From JAJPHJ01 sp035622315 (GTDB lineage: Bacteria; Vulcanimicrobiota; Vulcanimicrobiia; Eremiobacterales; Eremiobacteraceae): a DNA stretch of 6,938 nt. Below the pieces are notes generated by a model. The model saw nothing but the letters and a program-made list of their open reading frames with translations, was not told the DNA's origin and ran no database searches. Location: positions 1 through 6,938 of the forward strand of contig DASPVP010000085.1 in assembly GCA_035622315.1 (NCBI GenBank), in the 5' to 3' direction. Shown here in pieces: positions 1 through 5,896 of this stretch. Position 1 is the first letter of the stretch. Each line of letters begins with the position of its first letter. Made by a program: the position numbers and the translations under genes.

Positions 1-1
1 C

Positions 2-1012
2 CGAGCGGGCGCACGGCTCGAGACGAGCAAGGCCTTCGCCAAACAGTTCATGCACCGCCACGGCATTCCGACCGCGCGCGCGAGAGAAGCGCACGACCTC
101 AAGCAGGCGCGCAAGGCGCTCGCGCACTTCCCGGATGGGGCTGTGCTCAAGGCGGATGGATTGGCCGCTGGCAAGGGTGTGGTCGTATGCACGAAGAGCG
201 CCGAAGCCGAAGCGGTGCTCTCCGACTGGTACGATAAGCACAATCTGCCGGGCGGAGGCACGACGATCGTCATCGAGGAGCCGCTCGCCGGCAAAGAAGT
301 CTCGGTGATGGCGCTGGTCGCCGGCGGGTCGTATCGTGTTCTTGGGACGGCCTGCGACTACAAGCGCGCGCTCGACGGCGACTCAGGCCCCAACACGGGA
401 GGCATGGGCGCCTACTCGCCAGCCTCGGACGTCTTCGACGACAGCACGCTCGCGGCAGTCTCCGAGATGGTCTTCGACAGGGTCATGCTTGGCTTGCGAT
501 CCGACGGCATCGACTATCGCGGCTGCCTCTACGCAGGCCTCATGCTCACCGCGAGCGGTCCTTCGGTCCTCGAATTCAACGCGCGTTTCGGCGACCCCGA
601 GACGCAAGTCGTGCTGCCGCGCCTCGAGGGAGATTTCGCCGAGTGGCTGCTCGCCGCGGCGCTTGGCGATCTTGGCTCGGTCGAGCCGCGATCCAGTTTC
701 GACGCCTGCGTCGGCGTCGTGTTAACGAGCCCGGGTTATCCACAGCGCTCGGAGCCTCGACCCGGACTACCGCGTTTTTTAGGTCAGTCAAAGGACGTGC
801 TAGCGTTTTGGGGCGGCTCGACGCGCAATGGCGATGGCGTCGATGCAGCAGGCGGGCGCGTCTTGACGGTCTGCGCGACGGGGCCTGATATCGCGCAGGC
901 CCGTGAGCGCGCGTATGCCGGGGCCCGCGGCTACGTCGCACGGCTCGATCCATCGAGGGCGCTCCGCTACCGTTCCGACATCGGCGCGCGTGCTACGGTG
1001 CCGGTTCGTTGA
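2..1012 (+). CDS. purD: Phosphoribosylamine-glycine ligase (GAR synthetase), 5' end outside window
   Basis: PurD joins phosphoribosylamine and glycine with ATP to make GAR, the second step of cytosolic de novo purine synthesis. The reading frame is already open at base 2, and the first residues (LETSKAFAKQF before MHRHGIPTA) match the start of the family's ATP-grasp domain, so the Met at base 50 is internal and roughly 100 N-terminal residues lie upstream of the window. Visible hallmarks are LKADGLAAGKGVVV (around 149-190), DYKRALDGD followed by PNTGGMGAYSP (389-421), and EFNARFGDPE (572-601), which carries the ATP/Mg-binding acidic and Asn residues. The C-terminal domain keeps AGGRVLTV and ends at TGA 1010-1012. 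The segment after GYP (about 737-830) is divergent: the usual SYEKG-like stretch is absent and the usual FHAGT reads FWGGS, though its length is normal. The gene lies 31 bases upstream of purF on the same strand, so an operon is likely. Confidence 0.96.
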   Translation, partial: RAGARLETSKAFAKQFMHRHGIPTARAREAHDLKQARKALAHFPDGAVLKADGLAAGKGVVVCTKSAEAEAVLSDWYDKHNLPGGGTTIVIEEPLAGKEVSVMALVAGGSYRVLGTACDYKRALDGDSGPNTGGMGAYSPASDVFDDSTLAAVSEMVFDRVMLGLRSDGIDYRGCLYAGLMLTASGPSVLEFNARFGDPETQVVLPRLEGDFAEWLLAAALGDLGSVEPRSSFDACVGVVLTSPGYPQRSEPRPGLPRFLGQSKDVLAFWGGSTRNGDGVDAAGGRVLTVCATGPDIAQARERAYAGARGYVARLDPSRALRYRSDIGARATVPVR

Positions 1013-1031
1013 CAGTTCGGCGGGTTTCAAG

Positions 1032-1036
1032 TAAGG
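1032..1036 (+). promoter_or_regulatory. Ribosome binding site of purF
   Basis: TAAGG sits 7 bases before the ATG at 1044 and is the only purine-rich Shine-Dalgarno-like stretch in the purD-purF gap. It supports the ATG at 1044 over the second in-frame ATG at 1056. No promoter or terminator is evident in this short gap. Confidence 0.5.
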
Positions 1037-1043
1037 TTAAATC

Positions 1044-2498
1044 ATGATCCCGGGCATGCCCGAAACGCCCTACCTCCCGAAACCGACCGGGAGCGAAGAC
1101 GCCGTCCACGATGCGTGCGGCGTCTGTGGCATTTTCGCGCCCGGCGAAGACGTGGCGCGGCCGACCTACTTCGCGCTCTATGCCCTGCAGCATCGCGGCC
1201 AAGAGAGCGCGGGGATCGCAGTGTCCGACGGCACCGACCTGCGCGTGCACAAGCAGATGGGTCTGCTGTCGCAGATCTTCACGGAAGAGATCCTAGCGAC
1301 GCTCCCGGGATATCTCTCGGTGGGCCACACGCGCTACTCCACGACCGGCTCGTCAGTCGTCTATAACGCGCAACCCTTGCTTGCGACGAGCTCGCTCGGC
1401 GCGTTTGCGCTCGCGCACAATGGGAACCTCGTCAACACCGAGGCCTTGCGCCGGCAGCTTCCCCCGGGCGATGCCGAAACCGCCGAATCAGATTCCGACG
1501 TCATCGCCAAGCTTATCGCGATGCTCGACCATGGCGACATGGAAGAGCGCATCGCCGATGTGATGCGCCGGTGCATCGGCGCTTTTTCGATCGTGCTCGC
1601 CACCGAGCGCCAGCTCTTCGGCTTCCGCGATCCGTGGGGCGTGCGGCCGCTTTGTGTGGGCCGCTATGGCGAAGGATGGATGCTTGCGTCAGAATCGTGC
1701 GCGCTCAACACCGTCGGCGCGGAGTTCCTGCGCGAGGTCGAACCCGGGGAGATCATCATCATCGACGAGCGTGGCATGCGCTCGCGAATGGTGCCGACCG
1801 GGCACAAGCCCGCCAACTGCATCTTCGAATACATCTACTTCTCGCGGCCGGATACGAAGTACGCAGGGCAAGAGCTCTACCTGGCGCGGTATCGCATGGG
1901 ACGCGCGATCGCCCGCGAGCAGCCGGTCGAGGCCGACGTGGTCATCGGGGTCCCCGACAGCGCGACTGCTGCCGCGATCGGCTATGCCGACGAGTCGGGA
2001 CTGCCCTACATCGAAGGCTTGATGAAGAACCGCTACATCGGGCGTACCTTCATCTCGCCGGACCAGAGCATGCGCTCGCAGGGCGTGAAGCTGAAGTTCA
2101 ACCCGCTGGTCGCTAACCTGAAAGGCAAGCGCGTCGTGCTCGTGGATGACTCTATCGTGCGCGGCACCACCACGCGACAGCTTGTCGCCATGTTGCGGCG
2201 CTCCGGCGCATCCGAAGTCCACGTGCGGCTCACCTGCCCGCCCATGCGCCACCCGTGCTTTTTAGGAGTGGACACGGCGACGTACGAGCAGTTGATCGCC
2301 GCGAACCTAAGCGTGCCCGAGATCCGCAAGGCGATCGACGCGGACTCGCTCGGGTATCTGAGCGAGGAAGGCCTCGTGGAATCCACCGGCCGGCCGCGCA
2401 GCGACTTCTGCATGGGCTGCTTCACGGGCCGCTATCCCGAGGGAATCCACGAAGAGCTCACGGGAAAAGTCCGCGAACCCGCAACCGCCCCTCACTAA
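1044..2498 (+). CDS. purF: Amidophosphoribosyltransferase, [4Fe-4S] propeptide type
   Basis: PurF converts PRPP and glutamine to phosphoribosylamine, the committed and feedback-regulated first purine step. The 484-residue product matches the Bacillus-type family in length and order. A 24-residue leader precedes Cys25 (DACGVCGIFA), the expected N-terminal nucleophile after self-removal of the propeptide. The glutaminase domain has QHRGQESAGIAV, HTRYST (95-100), HNGNL (125-129) and SDSD (149-152). The phosphoribosyltransferase domain has the PRPP loop VVLVDDSIVRGTT (364-376). All four cysteines expected to bind the [4Fe-4S] cluster are present: Cys259 (PANCIFEY), Cys405 (HPCFLG), and Cys456 and Cys459 (DFCMGC). 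The enzyme is therefore probably oxygen-sensitive in the manner of B. subtilis PurF, and the lineage-specific leader is longer than the 11 residues there. The start at 1044 is backed by a nearby TAAGG. The hairpin repeats begin 3 bases after the stop codon. Confidence 0.97.
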   Translation: MIPGMPETPYLPKPTGSEDAVHDACGVCGIFAPGEDVARPTYFALYALQHRGQESAGIAVSDGTDLRVHKQMGLLSQIFTEEILATLPGYLSVGHTRYSTTGSSVVYNAQPLLATSSLGAFALAHNGNLVNTEALRRQLPPGDAETAESDSDVIAKLIAMLDHGDMEERIADVMRRCIGAFSIVLATERQLFGFRDPWGVRPLCVGRYGEGWMLASESCALNTVGAEFLREVEPGEIIIIDERGMRSRMVPTGHKPANCIFEYIYFSRPDTKYAGQELYLARYRMGRAIAREQPVEADVVIGVPDSATAAAIGYADESGLPYIEGLMKNRYIGRTFISPDQSMRSQGVKLKFNPLVANLKGKRVVLVDDSIVRGTTTRQLVAMLRRSGASEVHVRLTCPPMRHPCFLGVDTATYEQLIAANLSVPEIRKAIDADSLGYLSEEGLVESTGRPRSDFCMGCFTGRYPEGIHEELTGKVREPATAPH

Positions 2499-2500
2499 GA

Positions 2501-2558
2501 ATGTAGGGGGCGACTGAAAGTCGCCCACGATGTAGGGGGCGATTGAAAATCGCCCCAT
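2501..2558. repeat. Tandem pair of 29-bp hairpin repeats (REP-like)
   Basis: Two units of exactly 29 bases abut, 2501-2529 and 2530-2558, identical at 24 of 29 positions and at 24 of the first 26. Each begins ATGTAGGGGGCGA and folds into a hairpin with a TGAAA loop. Unit 1 pairs 2508-2514 (GGGCGAC) with 2520-2526 (GTCGCCC). Unit 2 pairs 2536-2543 (GGGGCGAT) with 2549-2556 (ATCGCCCC). The loop-closing pair is C-G in unit 1 and T-A in unit 2, so both bases of the pair changed together and pairing was kept. No T-run follows either hairpin, so they do not look like ordinary intrinsic terminators. Unit 2 ends just before the ribosome binding site of the next gene. The TAGGGGGCGA core resembles short palindromic repeats scattered in many genomes, but copy number cannot be judged from one window. 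Confidence 0.85.
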
Positions 2559-2561
2559 CCC

Positions 2562-2568
2562 AAGGAGA
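2562..2568 (+). promoter_or_regulatory. Strong ribosome binding site that sets the start of the secreted protein
   Basis: AAGGAGA lies 4 bases before ATG 2573 and is the best Shine-Dalgarno sequence in the window. It selects ATG 2573 over the in-frame TTG at 2543, which sits inside the stem of the second hairpin repeat and would place charged residues ahead of the signal peptide. The base of that hairpin (2556) is only 5 bases upstream, so folding could influence ribosome access. Confidence 0.8.
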
Positions 2569-2572
2569 ACGC

Positions 2573-3133
2573 ATGACGCTTCGTTTCACCCTCACCATGC
2601 TCGCGCTCGTCGCCCTGCTCTCGCCCGCGCTAGCGCGCACGACCACTGTCGCCTCGGGCACGACCATCTATGGTACCTCGAACAGCACGATTAGCTCGAA
2701 AGGCGCATACGAAGGCCAGGTCTTTTCGTTCACGGTGCGCTCACCGTTCCCGAACGGCGATGCAGGCTTCGCCGGTGCCAAGCTGTGGGCACGTGTCGTC
2801 ACCGCGCGCAAAGCTGGACAAGGCACGAAGCCCCAGCTGAGCTTCATACTCGAGAAGATCACCATGAGTAACGGTTCGTCGAGCCCGATCTACGCCAATC
2901 TGCTCTCGGTGCAAGAGAACCAGAAGAGCAATGTCGGCACCGTGGCGATCGGCGCCGTGGCCGGCATGGTCGCGGGAAACATCCTCGGCAAGTGGCTTGG
3001 CACGAATATCGGCGGAGCCGTCGGCCTGACGGCCGGCACGCTTTATGCGCTCAACAGCAAGACTGACGTTTCGATTCCCGAAGGCGGCGAGGCCAAGTTT
3101 CAGCTCACCCGGACGCTCACGGTCTCGCAGTAA
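2573..3133 (+). CDS. Secreted glycine-zipper protein of unknown function
   Basis: A 186-residue protein that I cannot assign to a named family. Residues 1-21 form a typical Sec signal peptide: a short basic N-terminus, the hydrophobic core LTMLALVALL, and an ALA cleavage site before Arg22. Residues about 22-118 are polar and rich in beta-type, Ser/Thr/Gly sequence, including RKAGQGTKPQLSFILEKI. Residues 122-157 form a hydrophobic segment with glycine at 127, 131, 135, 139, 143, 147, 151 and 155, eight in strict i+4 spacing, which is a glycine-zipper membrane-packing motif long enough for two short helices. A final strand-like segment (VSIPEGGEAKFQLTRTLTV) closes the chain. The layout of export signal, beta domain, glycine zipper and PxGxxxxxxL tail resembles envelope proteins of diderm bacteria, which suggests a periplasmic or outer-membrane location. 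It contains no cysteine, so it is not a lipoprotein. Hairpin repeats lie upstream and a terminator directly downstream, so it may share the purDF transcript or have its own unseen promoter. Confidence 0.85.
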   Translation: MTLRFTLTMLALVALLSPALARTTTVASGTTIYGTSNSTISSKGAYEGQVFSFTVRSPFPNGDAGFAGAKLWARVVTARKAGQGTKPQLSFILEKITMSNGSSSPIYANLLSVQENQKSNVGTVAIGAVAGMVAGNILGKWLGTNIGGAVGLTAGTLYALNSKTDVSIPEGGEAKFQLTRTLTVSQ

Positions 3134-3138
3134 AAGGA

Positions 3139-3167
3139 AAAAGACGCCGCATCGCGCGGCGTCTTTT
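3139..3167. terminator. Bidirectional intrinsic terminator between convergent genes
   Basis: Bases 3139-3150 (AAAAGACGCCGC) pair perfectly with 3156-3167 (GCGGCGTCTTTT) around a 5-base loop ATCGC. The GC-rich stem is flanked by A-runs on the left and T-runs on the right, so the RNA from either strand ends in a U-tract. It begins 5 bases after the stop of the secreted protein and lies 26 bases past the pepA stop on the other strand, so it can end both transcripts. Confidence 0.9.
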
Positions 3168-3193
3168 GTCTTGCTTCCGGTTCGGAGAGCGAC

Positions 3194-4744
3194 TTAGGGC
3201 TTCGGCGTGAGGCGCTGGTGGGCTGCGTCGTCCGCTTTGGCGTGAAGCGGGGTCTTGGCGAAAAGCTCAGCCAACCTGACGAGCGGACGCACGGCGACCG
3301 CGGTCGGGCCTTTCACGAGGTGGCCGAGGTCTTTATCGGTCCACGACGACCCCGCGATGTCCAGGTGGATCCAGGGCGCCGTATCCACATACTCCTTCAG
3401 GAACATCGCTCCGTAGATGGTGCCGGCTTGTCGACCGCCGGAGTTCTTCATATCCGCGATGTTGCTCTTGATGAGCTCGGCATATTCGGGGAAGAGCGGC
3501 AGCTCCCAGTAGCGCTCGCCGTATGGCGCCGTCGCCTCGTGGAAGAGATCGACGAACTGCCGGTCGTTCGACATGACCGCAGTCGAAACGTTGCCGAGCG
3601 CGATCACCGCGGCGCCGGTCAACGTCGCGACGTCGACGAGATGCGTAGCGCCCAGCTTGCGGGCATAGCACAAGCCGTCGGCGAGCACGAGCCGGCCCTC
3701 TGCGTCGGTGTTGGTGATTTCGATCGACTTCCCGTTCATGGCGCGCACGATGTCACCGGGCTTTGTCGCCTTGCTCGAAGGCATGTTGTCAGTGGCCATG
3801 ACGATGCCGATGACGTTCGTCTTCGGTTTGGTCTGCGCGATGGCCGCCATCGCGCCGATCACCGCAGCGCCGCCAGCCATGTCGCCCTTCATGGCGTCCA
3901 TGTCGAGCGCGGGCTTGAGCGAGATGCCGCCCGTGTCGAAGGTGATGCCTTTGCCGACGAGCCCCAACGTCTGCTTGCTCGATTTGTCGCCGCGGTACTC
4001 GAGCACGATGACCTTCGGCGGCTGGTCCGCGCCTGCCGCGACCGAGAGCATGGATCCCATGCCGAGCCGCTTCATCTCCGCGCGGTCGAGCACCGAAACT
4101 TTGAGTCCGTGCTTGCGCGCGAGTTCTGCGGCGCGCTTGGCCAAGTGTGTCGGCGTCATGTCGTTTGACGGCAGGTTGACCATCTCGCGGACAACATTGG
4201 CGGCTTCGCCCAAAATCGATCCACGCGCCACCGCTTGTGCGTGTTCTTTCGCTCCGGCCTGCTTGCCGTACAAGAACGTCACGTTCGCGAGCGCCGACAC
4301 CTTGCCGTTCGGGCTGCTCCGATAGGGAGCCGGGTCGAACGTCGCCATCAGCGCCCCTTCGGCCGCGTTCTCGAGCACGAGGTCTGCTGAGAAGGGCAGT
4401 GGTTCTGGGATATGGATCGCGAGGTTCGCGAGCTTGCGCGAGCTTGCGGCGCGCACGGCGAGCCCTGCAAAACGCGCGAAGGCGCCGGGATGCAGCGCGC
4501 CTCGCTCACCCATCCCCACGACGATCACGCGTTTCGCTCCCAAACGCGCGCTCCCGGGGACGACAGTGACTTCGCCCTCTCGCCCGCGCAACTCGCCCCG
4601 CTTGCGCATGTCTGCGAGGATGCCGCCGATTGCCCGGTCGACCGCGACGAATCCGGCGCTAGGATTGCCGTCCGAGAAAAGCGCGACGGCAAGCGCATCG
4701 GTTTTGACGCGGCTGTTGGTCGCCGCGCGCACGTTCATCTTCAT
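3194..4744 (-). CDS. pepA: Leucyl aminopeptidase, M17 family
   Basis: This is a cytosolic two-metal aminopeptidase that removes N-terminal residues from peptides and works as a hexamer in characterised members; some homologues also bind DNA. The product is 516 residues from ATG 4744, close to the family length of about 500. The N-terminal domain (to about 150) is the variable macro-like part, followed by the NLPSNDMTP linker. The catalytic domain carries every expected residue at a constant offset of -5 from E. coli PepA: metal ligands Lys265, Asp270 (GKGITFDTGG), Asp288, Asp347 and Glu349 (NTDAEGRLVL), and catalytic Lys277 and Arg351. The C-terminus has a tail of about 20 residues (AKADDAAHQRLTPKP). 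A longer reading from TTG 4762 is unlikely because that codon abuts a TATAAT promoter element; ATG 4738 is another possible start. The gene is divergent from purM and convergent with the secreted-protein gene, so it is a monocistronic insertion within the purine locus. Confidence 0.96.
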   Translation of the reverse strand: MKMNVRAATNSRVKTDALAVALFSDGNPSAGFVAVDRAIGGILADMRKRGELRGREGEVTVVPGSARLGAKRVIVVGMGERGALHPGAFARFAGLAVRAASSRKLANLAIHIPEPLPFSADLVLENAAEGALMATFDPAPYRSSPNGKVSALANVTFLYGKQAGAKEHAQAVARGSILGEAANVVREMVNLPSNDMTPTHLAKRAAELARKHGLKVSVLDRAEMKRLGMGSMLSVAAGADQPPKVIVLEYRGDKSSKQTLGLVGKGITFDTGGISLKPALDMDAMKGDMAGGAAVIGAMAAIAQTKPKTNVIGIVMATDNMPSSKATKPGDIVRAMNGKSIEITNTDAEGRLVLADGLCYARKLGATHLVDVATLTGAAVIALGNVSTAVMSNDRQFVDLFHEATAPYGERYWELPLFPEYAELIKSNIADMKNSGGRQAGTIYGAMFLKEYVDTAPWIHLDIAGSSWTDKDLGHLVKGPTAVAVRPLVRLAELFAKTPLHAKADDAAHQRLTPKP

Positions 4745-4753
4745 CCGCTTGGG

Positions 4754-4759
4754 ATTATA
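4754..4759 (-). promoter_or_regulatory. Candidate -10 element for pepA
   Basis: The minus strand reads a perfect TATAAT here, 9 bases before the pepA ATG at 4744. Transcription starting about 7 bases downstream would give a leader of only a few bases, so the pepA message may be nearly leaderless; this fits the absence of a good Shine-Dalgarno sequence (only AAGCGG precedes the ATG). No convincing -35 hexamer is seen 16-18 bases upstream, which lowers confidence. Confidence 0.45.
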
Positions 4760-4770
4760 CAAACCCGACA

Positions 4771-4802
4771 GAGCGCCCTGGGCGGTGGCATAGGGAGGGC
4801 TC
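4771..4802. other. Imperfect inverted repeat in the pepA-purM intergenic region
   Basis: GAGC-G-CCCT (4771-4779) mirrors AGGG-AGG-GCTC (4792-4802) around a 12-base centre, giving two 4-bp arms split by a small asymmetric internal loop. It is placed between the divergent pepA and purM starts, where an operator would be expected. GC-rich DNA yields such dyads by chance, so this is only a candidate site. The remainder of the gap shows no further clear motif and no recognisable purine riboswitch. Confidence 0.25.
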
Positions 4803-4828
4803 TAACGTGCGACAAACGACGCTTCTAT

Positions 4829-5896
4829 ATGACGGAGGACGCGTATCGCGCAGCTGGCGTCGATATCGATGCGGCCAACGAAGTGGTCGCGCGCTACAGC
4901 ACGCTCCTCGACGGGCACGCGGATCCGCGCATCCTGCGCGGCATCGGTGCATTCTCTGGCTGCTTCTCGCTGCAAGGCTATCGCGAGCCGGTGCTCGTCG
5001 CGAGCACCGACGGCATCGGCACCAAAGTGATCGTGGCGGCGCAGCTCGGGCGCTTTCAGGGCGTCGGCGCGGACCTGGTCAATCACTGCATCAACGATCT
5101 GCTCTGCGCGAACGCGCAGCCGTTGTTCTTCTTGGACTACCTGGCGATGGGCAAGCTGGACGCTGAAGCGGCGACGACGATCGTCAGCAGCATCGCGACG
5201 GCGTGCAGGGAAAACGGCGTGGCGCTGCTCGGTGGCGAGACGGCAGAGATGCCGGGGGTCTACACGCCGCCGCAGTTCGACATCGCAGGCACGATCGTCG
5301 GAGCGGTGGAGCGTTCTGACCTCGTCGACGTCTCGCGCGTGCAGGCTGGAGACGCCATCATCGGGCTTCCAGCGAACGGCTTGCACACCAACGGATATTC
5401 CCTCGCACGCAGCGTCATCGAGCGGTCGGCCTTTGCAGATCTCCTTCCCGAAGGAACGAGGACGATCGGCGACGCGCTGCTCGAACCACACCCGTGTTAC
5501 TTGACCACCGTGCGCGATCTGCAAAAAGCCGGCGTGAAGATAAAGAGCATGGCGCACATCACGGGTGGCGGTCTTATCGACAACGTGCCACGGGCGCTGC
5601 CCGGACATCTTGCAGCGCGCTTCGATGCGTCGCGTTGGCAGGTGCCGCCCATCGTCGCGCTCGTCGCGCGGCGCGCTGAGCTCACGACCGAAGAGGCCTA
5701 CCGGACGCTGAACATGGGCCTTGGTTTTTGCTGCATCGTGTCAGCGAGCGAAGCGCAACGCGCGCTCGTCGAAGCAAACACGTCGCTCGCGGGGCATCCC
5801 ATCCCGAACGCAGCGGGTCCGGCATGCATCGCGGGAGAGGTCGAACCCGCGCACCCGTGCGGACCGCGTGTGATCGTCGGCGAACCGGCTCGATGA
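4829..5896 (+). CDS. purM: Phosphoribosylformylglycinamidine cyclo-ligase (AIR synthetase)
   Basis: PurM closes the imidazole ring, turning FGAM plus ATP into AIR, the fifth step of the pathway, in the cytosol. The 355-residue product is near the usual 345 and collinear with E. coli PurM. Visible signatures are YRAAGVDIDA at the N-terminus, STDGIGTK with the ATP-site loop at 61-66, NDLLCANAQPLFFLDY, GGETAEMPG (135-143), NGLHTNGYSL, HITGGG (243-248) and YRTLNMGLG near the C-terminus. The frame stays open far upstream to 4412, but that stretch is antisense to pepA and lacks PurM homology. ATG 4829 matches the family N-terminus and no closer in-frame ATG, GTG or TTG exists. No Shine-Dalgarno sequence precedes it, so the transcript may be short-leadered; TCTAAC (4801-4806) is a weak possible -10. 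The stop codon overlaps the purN start in ATGA. Confidence 0.97.
   Translation: MTEDAYRAAGVDIDAANEVVARYSTLLDGHADPRILRGIGAFSGCFSLQGYREPVLVASTDGIGTKVIVAAQLGRFQGVGADLVNHCINDLLCANAQPLFFLDYLAMGKLDAEAATTIVSSIATACRENGVALLGGETAEMPGVYTPPQFDIAGTIVGAVERSDLVDVSRVQAGDAIIGLPANGLHTNGYSLARSVIERSAFADLLPEGTRTIGDALLEPHPCYLTTVRDLQKAGVKIKSMAHITGGGLIDNVPRALPGHLAARFDASRWQVPPIVALVARRAELTTEEAYRTLNMGLGFCCIVSASEAQRALVEANTSLAGHPIPNAAGPACIAGEVEPAHPCGPRVIVGEPAR

Noticed and set aside
2501..2558. A CRISPR array or intrinsic terminator
   Set aside because: The units abut with no spacers, so it is not CRISPR, and no T-tract follows either hairpin, so a standard terminator is unlikely.
2543..2572. TTG start for the secreted protein
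   Set aside because: It falls inside a hairpin stem, has no ribosome binding site, and would put a charged leader before the signal peptide; ATG 2573 has AAGGAGA in front of it.
3218..4168. A 316-codon open frame on the plus strand
   Set aside because: It lies entirely antisense to pepA, whose catalytic motifs are all intact. Its product is Arg/His/Asp-rich with no recognisable domain, as expected from the opposite strand of GC-rich coding DNA.
4427..4446. Perfect 10-bp tandem duplication (CGCGAGCTTG twice) inside pepA
   Set aside because: It lies in coding sequence with normal pepA reading frame, is short, and is easily explained by biased composition of GC-rich codons.
4412..4828. N-terminal extension of purM
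   Set aside because: The frame is open but antisense to pepA, the sequence has no relation to PurM, and the family N-terminus begins at ATG 4829.
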